NCBI GenBank assembly: GCA_028097405.1
Contig: JAOHEK010000009.1
Span: 1-64,000, forward strand
Length of the DNA stretch: 64,000 bases
Direction of reading: 5' to 3'
From: Paracoccaceae bacterium
Lineage (GTDB): Bacteria; Pseudomonadota; Alphaproteobacteria; Rhodobacterales; Rhodobacteraceae
A program made the translations under genes and the position numbers. Positions 1-8,604 of this stretch are shown here, piece by piece. Within the stretch, counting starts at the first letter, position 1. Each line of letters begins with the position of its first letter. The notes under the pieces were generated by a model. The model did not search any database. It was not told the DNA's origin and saw nothing but the letters and a program-made list of their open reading frames with translations.

Positions 1-375
1 CACTTCTTCTTCTTTTTCAGGCGAGTAATTCGTGACGCCTACGACCGACTGCAAGGGCGAGGCGTCTAAGCCTTCCGAAATGCCGGTCAAAACGTCCGGG
101 AACACCATGTTCGACAGACTTGGGATTATAACGGCAACCAAATTAACGCGATTGGACGCCAAAGCGCCCGCGATCTTATTGGGCACATAACCGAGGGCTT
201 TGGCTGTTTTCAGCACTTTGTCCCGCGTGGCGTCCGATACATCACCACGGTTTCTAAGCACACGACTGACCGTCATTTCTGATACGCCCGAGGCTTCCGA
301 AACATCTTTCAATGTGAGCGGCCGTCTGTGTGGTTTAATGTCTTTTGTTATCGGAATGACCTTGTCATCATCCAT
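1..375 (-). CDS. LacI/GntR-type transcriptional repressor, N-terminal part (runs off the left edge)
   Basis: About 125 codons are visible, read leftwards from an ATG at 375. After a ~20-residue basic leader comes a LacI-type helix-turn-helix: the stretch LKDVSEASGVSEMTVSRVLR followed by a hinge region (YVPNKIAGALASNR), then the start of a periplasmic-binding-protein-like sensor domain with the typical VAVIIPSLSNMVFPDVL strand. The wording of the recognition helix resembles GntR-type gluconate repressors within the LacI family, so control of a sugar or sugar-acid gene set is likely, but the effector cannot be read because the sensor domain lies outside the window. The gene is transcribed away from the tRNA gene to its right, so its promoter lies in the ~100 bp between them. 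Confidence 0.85.
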   Translation of the reverse strand, partial: MDDDKVIPITKDIKPHRRPLTLKDVSEASGVSEMTVSRVLRNRGDVSDATRDKVLKTAKALGYVPNKIAGALASNRVNLVAVIIPSLSNMVFPDVLTGISEGLDASPLQSVVGVTNYSPEKEEEV

Positions 376-473
376 TCAATGCACCTGCTAATCACGTCTG
401 CCTAAGGTACCGTCAATAAGGGCCGACGCAAGTCGCTTGATCCAGATGCCAGAACAGGGGAAAAGCAGGCAGC

Positions 474-549
474 GGCCTCGTAGCTCAGCGGATAGAGCAA
501 CCGCCTCCTAAGCGGTAGGTCATAGGTTCGACTCCTATCGGGGCCGCCA
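474..549 (+). tRNA. tRNA-Arg (anticodon CCU)
   Basis: A 76-nt cloverleaf can be folded by eye. The acceptor stem GGCCTCG pairs with CGGGGCC with one G-T pair, the anticodon stem ACCGC/GCGGT encloses loop CTCCTAA, and the T stem CCTAT/ATAGG carries a TTCGACT loop. The discriminator is G and the 3' CCA is encoded. Anticodon CCU reads AGG, a rare arginine codon in such genomes. No duplicated 3' end that would mark an integrated element was noticed elsewhere in the window. Confidence 0.95.
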
Positions 550-639
550 ATGCACCGGATTCTAAAACATGTAGGCAATTGAATACGTATGCGATATGGA
601 ACCTATTGGGGTCGCTTGGGTGAGACGAGGAAAATTGAT

Positions 640-1104
640 ATGGGGTCCGATGCGCGCAGTTCACGTGGGGAATATCTGAAACGGCATACCGAAGCTCTTA
701 TAAAGGACATCGGCTATGCGAAAGCTTGTGAAATTTCGGGAAAGTCCAAGGCGACTTTAGGTCGGTATGCGTCGTCGCATGACGAAAATTCTGATCGATT
801 TATTCCGGTCAATGTGCTGGTCGAATTGGAGTCCGAAGCAAGTATTCCGTTTGTCACAAAGGCTGTGACCGAACTTTTAGGACTTCGGCTTGAGCGTGAT
901 CCTGATCGGGACGATACCCCCGGCGGTCTGAATTCAGATGTGATCCGTCTGTCGCAGCGATTTGCAACGCTGATGGGGGAATACAACCATTCGATGGAAG
1001 ATGGGGTAATATCTTTGAATGAAACGCGTCGACTGATTGACGAAACAAACATGCTTCAGCAGGTTCTTGTTGAAATGAAGCTGCATCTTCAAGAAGATAA
1101 ATAG
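640..1104 (+). CDS. Hypothetical protein with a putative N-terminal DNA-binding region
   Basis: This predicts 154 residues from the ATG at 640, which is preceded at 9 nt by GAGG. The frame is open further upstream to an ATG at 589 but that one has no ribosome site. The first ~70 residues (EYLKRHTEALIKDIGYAKAC, then SGKSKATLGRYAS) look like a helix-turn-helix that could bind DNA, reminiscent of small phage-type regulators. The C-terminal third is predicted amphipathic helix. No enzyme motif is visible and I cannot name the family. It stands alone, 90 bp after the tRNA gene and convergent with the membrane regulator at 1435-2139. The function is unknown. Confidence 0.7.
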   Translation: MGSDARSSRGEYLKRHTEALIKDIGYAKACEISGKSKATLGRYASSHDENSDRFIPVNVLVELESEASIPFVTKAVTELLGLRLERDPDRDDTPGGLNSDVIRLSQRFATLMGEYNHSMEDGVISLNETRRLIDETNMLQQVLVEMKLHLQEDK

Positions 1105-1434
1105 TCGGGAAAAGGGTTTGGTCCGTGCCCCCCGTTAACCGAACCAAACCCCTAGAATACGGCGTTGTCCCCACCGTCTTTACACACACGATCGTTATAC
1201 TGTCACAAAAGGCACTCGCACTTTCACACACACAATGATTAATCCCTCGGCCGGATGCTGGGGTCGCAATCGCCCGACCGAGGGAACCGAACCCCTCAGG
1301 GATGAGTGAGCGACCCGGCTTGACTTAATTAAGCAACAACCGGGTTGAGCGCCAATGGGAAAAAACAGAGATACGCTTCAATTTTGCGCGCGTAACCAAT
1401 TTTGGACGTCGTTGTTTAGCGCAAGAAACCGGTG
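1105..1434. other. Gene-free gap between convergent genes, with two long inverted repeats
   Basis: These 330 bp separate two converging genes. Two stem-forming repeats are visible: GGGTTTGGT (1114-1122) with ACCAAACCC (1143-1151) around a 20-nt loop, and TCCCTCGG (1243-1250) with CCGAGGGA (1278-1285) around a 27-nt loop. Neither is followed by a T-run, so they are not standard intrinsic terminators, although their position between converging genes would suit that role. I see no credible coding frame here. Confidence 0.5.
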
Positions 1435-2139
1435 TCAGAGGACACTTATTGCCTTCTGGTCGATTGCAAGTACATAACCTTGCCGCGCAACGGTTTTGAT
1501 CAAAAGTTCGGCCACCATCTGATTGCCAAGGGCGTCGCGCAGGCGCTTGATACGGGTCGCGCCTGACGCTTCTTCGCAATCTTCAGGCCGTTTTCCGGAA
1601 ATCATCGCTTCGATCTCAGCGCCGGTCATGACGTCACCATCCATGCGGGCTTCGGCCAGTACGGACATGGTTTCAACGGCGGCACCGGTCAGCTTGAATT
1701 CCATGTCATTCAGGATGACGATGTTTTCTTCGCGGTTGATGGTAAGCGTCGAGACTTGGATGCCTTGACGTTCGATGATGCTAATCCTGCGATTCAGCAA
1801 GATGATCGTCACGACAAAGACCAGACAGGCGATCAAAAGCCCGGTCGCGAAGAGCAAAAGCACAAAGATCACCACACGATACCCTGCCAGAACCTCGGAA
1901 AAGGCGGTGCCGGATTGGGCAAGGATTTCCAAAAGCTTGATTTCGGCGGTCGAGGTTAGATCGGTATTGTCAACAAAGAGCTGTTCGACTCGCGCATTGA
2001 AGGCGTTTGCATCCGGCAGGTTCATAAGCAGAAAGACACCAGCGCCACCAAGGATAAGGATGACGGCGGCAATACCGAAGGTCACAACGCGCGTGCCTGC
2101 GGCCTTTGCCTCAGAAGCGGAGGAAGTATTGTCCGGCAT
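1435..2139 (-). CDS. Membrane-anchored winged-helix transcriptional regulator (two N-terminal TM segments, C-terminal DNA-binding domain)
   Basis: The protein has 234 residues from the ATG at 2139; the open frame further upstream overlaps the next gene and is unlikely to be used. Residues ~17-40 and ~88-115 are strongly hydrophobic membrane segments enclosing a ~45-residue loop predicted to be periplasmic. The cytoplasmic C-terminal ~105 residues resemble the OmpR/PhoB winged helix: a short strand motif (INREENIVILNDMEFKL), helices, then RIKRLRDALG and the wing signature LLIKTVARQGYVL. There is no receiver domain. This would make it a one-component membrane regulator with ToxR-like logic but inverted order. 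It overlaps by 29 bp the gene for a small secreted protein on the same strand, which suggests an operon and possibly a shared signal. The family was inferred from sequence pattern only. Confidence 0.7.
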   Translation of the reverse strand: MPDNTSSASEAKAAGTRVVTFGIAAVILILGGAGVFLLMNLPDANAFNARVEQLFVDNTDLTSTAEIKLLEILAQSGTAFSEVLAGYRVVIFVLLLFATGLLIACLVFVVTIILLNRRISIIERQGIQVSTLTINREENIVILNDMEFKLTGAAVETMSVLAEARMDGDVMTGAEIEAMISGKRPEDCEEASGATRIKRLRDALGNQMVAELLIKTVARQGYVLAIDQKAISVL

Positions 2140-2404
2140 CCGTTTTCCTTTGCCCCAAACCGCTGTCATCAAAGACGGACTGAACCTGCAAAAGCTTCCA
2201 TCCGGCGGCGCCAAGCCTTTGGGCCATGTTGCGCTGCACATCATTTGACATGGTACAGGGGTTCGTGTCGATCTTCATAACACCGTAGTGGAGCTTTAGG
2301 GGATTGTCCCGACTTGCCTTGTAATCGGCAAAACAGGCCGCGTGAAGCGGTGTGCCAAGCAAGAAAAGCAGCGCAATGGCCGATAAAAGAGAACGTGTCA
2401 TCAT
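2111..2404 (-). CDS. Small secreted hypothetical protein, probable partner of the membrane regulator
   Basis: This predicts 97 residues from the ATG at 2404 (a second ATG follows directly at 2401). Residues 1-22 form a signal peptide ending in PLHA before ACFADY. The mature part is ~75 residues with two cysteines (ACFADYK and NPCTMS), which could form a disulfide, and ends in a conserved-looking LQVQSVFDDSGLGQRK and QYFLRF. The 3' end overlaps the start of the winged-helix membrane regulator by 29 bp, so translation of the two is probably coupled. I do not recognise the family. Periplasmic location is inferred from the signal peptide. Confidence 0.7.
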   Translation of the reverse strand: MMTRSLLSAIALLFLLGTPLHAACFADYKASRDNPLKLHYGVMKIDTNPCTMSNDVQRNMAQRLGAAGWKLLQVQSVFDDSGLGQRKTDAGQYFLRF

Positions 2405-2574
2405 GTAGAGGATCGTGTTCGTTTCTGCACTGAAAATCAATAACATGCTGAATCTATCTTGCGGTTATGTCATATCAGGCCGTCGATATTGAGCGTCAGA
2501 GGCACTTTCCCCAAGTTTGTTCATATCCAAAGCGGCATGTGTCGCTTCCATATGAACCTGAAAGGGGCCAACCC

Positions 2575-3084
2575 ATGACCCAGTTTAAAACTCTCGCAGT
2601 CGCTGCCGTTACTGCATTTGGTATTTCGCTTACACCCGTTCCCGCAGTCGCGGATGGTCGTGACGTTGCCAAGGTGATCGGCGGCCTCGCGGTTCTTGGC
2701 ATCATCGCCAAGGTTATCGATGATCGAAATGACCGAAATGATTCTGCGGTCGTTAGCAGCCAAGGTCAGTTCAGAGCTGCCCCCGTAATTAACAATCGCT
2801 CGAACGTGACAACGCGTACTCTGCGCCGAACTGATCGCGATAGGGTCAATACTCGCCGCGCACAGTTCAAGCGCCGTGCTTTGCCGGACCGTTGTTTGCG
2901 GACAGTTGACACGCGCCGTGGTGATCGTTTCGTCTATGTTCAGCGTTGCTTGAACAGCAACTTTCAGTTCGCGTCACGTCTGCCTGATCATTGCCAGACG
3001 TCGATCCGCACGAACCGGGGTTTTCGATCGGTATATGGTGCCCGTTGCCTGTCGCGTGACGGCTGGCGTGTTTCGACACGCTAA
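2575..3084 (+). CDS. Secreted Arg-rich protein with a duplicated cysteine motif
   Basis: This predicts 169 residues from the ATG at 2575, preceded by AAAGGGG. The longer frame from 2467 has no ribosome site and would bury the signal peptide (MTQFKTLAVAAVTAFGISL, cleaved after PAVA). A Gly/Ile-rich hydrophobic stretch follows, then a basic region (many Arg), and finally two similar segments: LPDRCLRTVDTRRGDRFVY with VQRCL, and LPDHCQTSIRTNRGFRSVY with GARCL. Each segment holds a Cys pair ~20 residues apart, suggesting two small disulfide-stabilised modules. Function is unknown. A strong terminator lies just downstream. Confidence 0.75.
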   Translation: MTQFKTLAVAAVTAFGISLTPVPAVADGRDVAKVIGGLAVLGIIAKVIDDRNDRNDSAVVSSQGQFRAAPVINNRSNVTTRTLRRTDRDRVNTRRAQFKRRALPDRCLRTVDTRRGDRFVYVQRCLNSNFQFASRLPDHCQTSIRTNRGFRSVYGARCLSRDGWRVSTR

Positions 3085-3521
3085 GCACCAAGGTTCTGGC
3101 ACGAAGATTAATATTTGCGAGATCACCGTGCCAGCGGGCCAGGGTTCGCCCTGGCCTATATTTTTAGAAACACTTGATTGATTCGAACGAAAAATGCCCC
3201 CTATGCGCCCTTTTGGCAGGCGGCTTTTCTTGTCACCTGATCAAAGTCGCCGATTGTTACGCTACGTCTGAACGAAAGACGTGATAAGGGTTTCAAGCGA
3301 CCAACCGCCCTTGAACGCCGTTCATGTACATGAAAAATAACGCTTATACGCCGCCAACGTGCCTGCCCGGTGTTCGTGCAATTCTCAGATCACAACTGCG
3401 CTCACATCGACGTTAGACCCTAATGACTTCTGATAATTTATGAACGACATTCAAATACATCGAAGCGAAACAGACATGCCCACGAAAGGGCGATCAGAAA
3501 TTAACTTGAAAGGTTTCGACC
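3085..3521. other. Intergenic region upstream of the RGF-repeat protein
   Basis: Apart from the terminator at 3137-3166 nothing definite is seen in these 437 bp. The right part must hold the promoter of the gene at 3522, whose ribosome site is GAAAGG just before the ATG. A short open frame from 3440 overlaps the next gene out of frame and looks like chance. Confidence 0.5.
3137..3166 (+). terminator. Intrinsic terminator with UUCG tetraloop
   Basis: GGCCAGGG (3137-3144) and CCCTGGCC (3149-3156) form a perfect 8 bp stem closed by TTCG, followed by TATATTTTTAG. It ends transcription of the secreted-protein gene at 2575-3084. Confidence 0.85.
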
Positions 3522-3899
3522 ATGAAAAACGTAAAATCAGCAACAGCCGTAGCGATCGCTGCGCTTGGGATTTCGCTCAGCTTGGTCCCTTTTACCGCCA
3601 ACGCCGCAGACACCAGTCAAGCGCGCATCGCAGCGCCTGCAAACTACGTCATCCAAGCGGTTGACGATCAGTTTCAGGAGGCCGAGATCATTGAGGCCAA
3701 CGGTCGCCGTGGCTTTAATCGTGGATTTAGAGGCCGTGGCTTTAACCGCGGATTTAGAGGGCGCGGGTTCAACCGGTTTGGAAACAGTCGTTTTCGGAAC
3801 GATAGGTTCTTTTATAGTGGTTCGCGCGGGTTTCGGAATTCGCGGTTCCATCATGGCAACAGACACCATTCGTACCATGGACACCATTATTCGCGGTAA
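3522..3899 (+). CDS. Secreted protein with tandem RGFNRGFRG repeats
   Basis: It has 125 residues with a clear signal peptide (MKNVKSATAVAIAALGISL, cleavage after TANA). The first half of the mature protein is ordinary. The second half is low complexity: the 9-residue unit RGFNRGFRG occurs twice in tandem (DNA 3708-3734 and 3735-3761), continues as a partial third copy, then gives way to Arg/Phe/Asn-rich and His/Tyr-rich sequence ending in HHSYHGHHYSR. Such a tail may bind metal or polyanions, but no function is known. The signal peptide resembles that of the gene at 2575, so the two may belong to one family of envelope proteins. A terminator follows. Confidence 0.75.
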   Translation: MKNVKSATAVAIAALGISLSLVPFTANAADTSQARIAAPANYVIQAVDDQFQEAEIIEANGRRGFNRGFRGRGFNRGFRGRGFNRFGNSRFRNDRFFYSGSRGFRNSRFHHGNRHHSYHGHHYSR

Positions 3900-3932
3900 A
3901 CACCGCGCATCTTGATGATATGCGATTTTAGT

Positions 3933-3964
3933 GGGCGGCCCTTAGAGGCCGCCCTTAGATTTTG
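3933..3964 (+). terminator. Intrinsic terminator after the RGF-repeat gene
   Basis: GGGCGGCC (3933-3940) and GGCCGCCC (3947-3954) form an 8 bp stem with loop CTTAGA, followed by TTAGATTTTG. The U-tract is modest. Confidence 0.7.
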
Positions 3965-4012
3965 CGGTCCGTAAGCTTGAACTGCGATGCGTTTGTGGGT
4001 CATGTCACTTCC

Positions 4013-4615
4013 ATGCCGGACTTTTCAGAAGAGAATGCTTGGCTCCGCAAAGGTGCTACGGTGATCGCTGGCGTTGACGAAGCGGGGCGCGGGCCGTTGG
4101 CTGGCCCTGTGACGGCAGCGGCGGTGATCCTAAACCCTGCCCATGTGCCCGAGGGGCTGAACGATTCCAAAAAGCTAAGCGCCAAGACACGCGACAGGTT
4201 GTTCGAGCAAGTGATCGAGATGGGCATTGTCTCAGTCGCTCATGCAACGGTTGCGGAAATCGACGCGTTGAACATCTTACGTGCATCGCATCTGGCGATG
4301 GAACGCGCCGTCGCCGGGTTGTCACAAGCCCCCGATCACGCGCTGATTGATGGTAACATGATCCCCAAAGATCTGGTCTGTCAGGCCAGTGCCTTAGTGA
4401 AAGGGGATGGGCGAAGCTTGTCGATTGCGGCTGCGTCGATCATCGCCAAGGTAACACGCGACCGGATCATGGTGGATTTGGCGCAACAGTTTCCCGGCTA
4501 TGGCTGGGAGAGGAACGCAGGTTACCCAACAAAGACACACAAACTGGCTTTGGTTGCCTTGGGTGTCACACCACATCATAGGCGTTCCTTCAAACCCGTA
4601 CACAATATGTTGTGA
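4013..4615 (+). CDS. rnhB: Ribonuclease HII
   Basis: This type 2 RNase H cleaves RNA in RNA-DNA hybrids and removes misincorporated ribonucleotides in the cytoplasm. With the ATG at 4013 (MPDFSEENAW) it has 200 residues, normal for the family; the longer frame from 3962 adds an unconserved leader. The hallmark AGVDEAGRGPLAGPV near residue 20 supplies the first Asp-Glu metal ligands. Other family blocks are LNDSKKLS, the ALIDGN acidic block and SIAAASIIAKVTRDR. The final GYPTKTHKLAL and HHRRSFKPV segments are also typical. It precedes ccrM by 116 bp, an adjacency also seen in other alphaproteobacteria. Nothing is unusual in it. Confidence 0.95.
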   Translation: MPDFSEENAWLRKGATVIAGVDEAGRGPLAGPVTAAAVILNPAHVPEGLNDSKKLSAKTRDRLFEQVIEMGIVSVAHATVAEIDALNILRASHLAMERAVAGLSQAPDHALIDGNMIPKDLVCQASALVKGDGRSLSIAAASIIAKVTRDRIMVDLAQQFPGYGWERNAGYPTKTHKLALVALGVTPHHRRSFKPVHNML

Positions 4616-4626
4616 CAAGAGGTTTG

Positions 4627-5826
<1,200 letters not shown>

Positions 5827-5896
5827 AGTTTTGCTACCCACCCACTTTAACAAGCTTACCGCCCGCGCCTGTGGCCGCCCATAGGCCGGTACCTGA

Positions 5897-5924
5897 CCCC
5901 GCCCTTGTGGCGGGGTTCTTTTTT
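5897..5924 (+). terminator. Intrinsic terminator of ccrM
   Basis: CCCCGCC (5897-5903) and GGCGGGG (5909-5915) form a 7 bp GC stem with loop CTTGT, followed by TTCTTTTTT. Confidence 0.9.
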
Positions 5925-5933
5925 GTGCGGGCC

Positions 5934-6134
5934 AAGTGGAGCGTTCGGTGATTTGTGAGCCGTTTGTCTGTAACGGGTCTTATTGCGCGGAAGTTGTTGA
6001 AAACGCTCGATTTGGGGTTTCGGTATCACGCCGGTATTGCGTCGGTGCGACGTATGTCATTGAGCGGGATAGGTGATCCGCCGGTAGGTGGTGTTAAGGT
6101 TAGTTAAGGAGAGGTGAATGTCTGGTTTGAGCCC
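5934..6134. repeat. Long intergenic repeat, copy A
   Basis: About 200 bp that clearly match 9383-9573. Shared blocks include AAGTGGAGCGTT at the left end, ATTGCGTCGGTGCGA in the middle, then ATAGGTGAT, CCGGTAGGTGGTGTTAAG and AATGTCTG, with GAGCCC at the right end. The order and spacing of the blocks are the same in both copies, with scattered substitutions and small indels. It begins 10 bp after the ccrM terminator. An 11-nt tandem motif lies inside (6021-6049). A short open frame starting at 6114 overlaps the right end and is probably not a gene. Confidence 0.8.
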
Positions 6135-6573
6135 AGATCGACGGATGCTGCAAGACGAACGAATGGCCGTTATAAAATGAAAGCCGAAATCTTCAAAAAC
6201 TGTTTAGGTTCTAAACCGGGTTTGTGGCAGCACTACACAATTTGGTTAATATTGTGTTCCACAAGCGAGGGTTTTAGAGCGGCGTTTCGGAACGCTATGA
6301 AGAAAAAGAGTGTTGCTCACAATTCAGGTTCACTAAGCAAATCAATGCCGCCGTTCTTGCCTTAGTTGTCAAAAGCCAAGGGGTCTAAATTCAACTGGTA
6401 GAGTTAAAATGGAATGCTCAAACAGGCGTGCCTGTCCGTTAACCAGCCCGCGTATTAGCTGTGAAATCGTTGTATGATATGCCCAAAACAATCGCTGTGA
6501 AGTCATAATCTGGACCATATTATGCGCGATTTCATAAGCTGCGGAAGATTGGGTTACCGTGGGAAGGCATAAC

Positions 6574-8316
6574 ATGCCGACGATAATTTATTACGATGGT
6601 GAGTGTCCGTTTTGCTCACAATATGTAACACTGGCACGCCTTCGCGAGGCCGCTGGTCCGGTCAAGCTTGTTGATCTCCGTCAGGACGATCACGCAAGAA
6701 ATACCTTCATGGGCCAAGGTTATGATCTCGACAAGGGGATGATTGTTGAGACTTCAGGCGGTATCTTTCACGGTGCAGATGCGATCCACGCGATAAGCGC
6801 GATGTCTTCTGGAGTTGGCATTCTCAATCGGGTGTCCGCTCTGATTTTTGGGAACAAGACGCTTGCATCAATACTCTACCCAGTTCTGAGAGCGGGGCGG
6901 AATGCCACGCTATTTCTATTGGGGGCTAAATCGATGAGGGCCAAAGATGATGCTGAAGACGCATCATATGAGCTTTTCGCACGGTTATTCGGGCTCTTCA
7001 TTCTATTGCATGTTCTTTACTATTGGTTTCGTGGGGCCGTCGGCTCGTTCGAGCCGACGTCTGTGCCGCTTCTCATTTTCGGTTTGGGGCTGGCCGTCAA
7101 ACCGGACATGCGGCCCATTTTTGTGGCGTCGATCATCACTTTGGCGATCGACGGATGGCGGCATGCGCCTGTCTATTCCAATCACACGATCCTTCTCAAC
7201 TTTTTACTGTTCACCTTTCTTGTTGCGGGTGCCTGGCACCTGTTGCGCGGGTCGGGTTGGGTGCGATATTTCGCGGATGTTCGTCCGGTGGGCCGGATGC
7301 TGCTGCTTATTATGTATGCATTTGGAATATTCCATAAAATCAACTCCGACTTCCTTGATCCCCTGAGCAGTTGCGCCGTGGTGCTTTGGCGAGAGATGCC
7401 GCCGCCCTTTGTCTGGATCGACACGCCGCTGATGGATTATCTTGCGATCTACGGCACGTTCGCCGTTGAAGGGATCATAATGTTGATGCTGATTGTGCCG
7501 CGCTGGCGACATTGGGGCATCTGTACAGGAATGGGGTTTCATTCGGTGCTCGCGCTCAGTGGGTTTGCGATGTACCCGGTCTTTACCACCCTTGCGATCA
7601 CACTGCATATCATGTTTATTTCACCGGATGTCGCGCTGCGGATCACGCGCAGCGATTCCTTCTGCCGCCTTGACAGCTTTCTCCGCCGCCCCGCTGGCGT
7701 TGCATTTCTTGTCGTTGCGATGGGTTTGATCGCCATCTATGCCGCGCTTGGCGACTATAGAATGGTAGCATTTGTTTGGTTTTTGGTCGCAGCATGGCCA
7801 CTTGTGATCATCGCGTTTGGTGGCACCGGCCCCAACATGCCGGATAAGAGTGTTCGGCAACTATGGTCCGGCCCCGTATTGCTCAACACAATTCCGCTGC
7901 TCTTTTTTATGAACTGCGCAAGCCCCTATCTGGGGATCAAGACGGCCCAGAGCATGAACATGTTTTCCAACCTCCGTGTTGAAGGTGGCGTCAGCAATCA
8001 TTTGATTTTCAGTAAGGCGTTAATCTCGCCTTCCTATATTGAGGACGTTGTATACGTAACGGACGCGCAAGGCTCACAGATGCTCGAACGTGCCTCAAAA
8101 ATTAGTGATAGAGGCCATGTCTACTATCAGTTTCTCAGCGCGCTTGAGAACGAACCGCCTGAAGCGAGGGTGTCGTATGTCCGCGGTAATGCGGTGATAT
8201 CGCTTGCTCCGGTGGCAGAAATTTTGGCACGCGACAGAGAGATGTTGCATTCAGCTTGGATCAGAAAAATTCTTCACTTTCTACCTGTGAAATTAGAAGT
8301 CCGGCAATCTTGCTGA
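6574..8316 (+). CDS. DUF393 (DCC thioredoxin-like) - HTTM membrane protein fusion
   Basis: The protein has 580 residues from the ATG at 6574, which follows GGGAAGG at a good distance. Residues ~1-110 are a DUF393 or DCC domain, a thioredoxin-like fold with the redox motif YYDGECPFCSQY near the N terminus. After a linker come ~9-10 hydrophobic segments (residues ~140-460) that resemble the HTTM domain shared with vitamin K-dependent gamma-carboxylase, including FGIFHKINSDFLDP and the block MFSNLRVEGGVSNHLIF. A ~100-residue soluble tail ends in Cys. The pairing suggests a membrane redox enzyme, but the substrate is unknown. It lies between the two copies of the intergenic repeat and has no operon partner. 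Confidence 0.75.
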   Translation: MPTIIYYDGECPFCSQYVTLARLREAAGPVKLVDLRQDDHARNTFMGQGYDLDKGMIVETSGGIFHGADAIHAISAMSSGVGILNRVSALIFGNKTLASILYPVLRAGRNATLFLLGAKSMRAKDDAEDASYELFARLFGLFILLHVLYYWFRGAVGSFEPTSVPLLIFGLGLAVKPDMRPIFVASIITLAIDGWRHAPVYSNHTILLNFLLFTFLVAGAWHLLRGSGWVRYFADVRPVGRMLLLIMYAFGIFHKINSDFLDPLSSCAVVLWREMPPPFVWIDTPLMDYLAIYGTFAVEGIIMLMLIVPRWRHWGICTGMGFHSVLALSGFAMYPVFTTLAITLHIMFISPDVALRITRSDSFCRLDSFLRRPAGVAFLVVAMGLIAIYAALGDYRMVAFVWFLVAAWPLVIIAFGGTGPNMPDKSVRQLWSGPVLLNTIPLLFFMNCASPYLGIKTAQSMNMFSNLRVEGGVSNHLIFSKALISPSYIEDVVYVTDAQGSQMLERASKISDRGHVYYQFLSALENEPPEARVSYVRGNAVISLAPVAEILARDREMLHSAWIRKILHFLPVKLEVRQSC

Positions 8317-8604
8317 GCCCGTAGCTAGGTCAGTTCTTCCTTCGCTTCACGGATAGTGGCCAACTTGTTCATGAAATTCCGCAATGGGACCGGGCCTTCA
8401 AAAGTGACCCCTTGTTAAACAGCTTTCCGAAAGCCGACTTTCAAGTATCTGAAGTGAAGGGCAGTCTCGTCCCGCATAACAGACATCGGCCTTGGGCCAC
8501 GGTCGGAGCGACGACGTATTTTGTCGGGTCTATTGCCGACTAGACGATTTGGATGGTTATCAATAAACCGAGTGAACCAATCGTGACATGGAACACTAAG
8601 CCCA
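8317..8604. other. Intergenic gap with a possible coding remnant on the minus strand
   Basis: No intact gene fits these 288 bp. On the minus strand a 27-codon open stretch (8325-8408) reads smoothly (FEGPVPLRNFMNKLATIREA near the end) and stops at a TAG. It has no start codon of its own because an in-frame stop lies just upstream, so it could be the tail of a decayed gene. This is weak evidence. Confidence 0.25.

Larger units (their letters stand above)
5827..6573. other. Long gene-poor gap after ccrM
   Basis: These 747 bp hold the ccrM terminator, repeat copy A, and then ~440 bp (6135-6573) of more A/T-rich sequence in which I see no convincing gene. An 83-codon frame at 6114-6365 lacks a ribosome site, starts inside the repeat and has no recognisable product. 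The end contains the promoter and the GGGAAGG ribosome site (6561-6567) of the next gene. Confidence 0.5.

Noticed and set aside
474-1104. A genomic island inserted at tRNA-Arg
   Set aside because: No integrase, no repeated tRNA 3' end and no phage genes follow; only one unknown ORF adjoins.
6114-6365. An 83-codon open frame after ccrM
   Set aside because: It starts inside repeat copy A, has no ribosome site and its translation shows no recognisable domain. Counted as chance.
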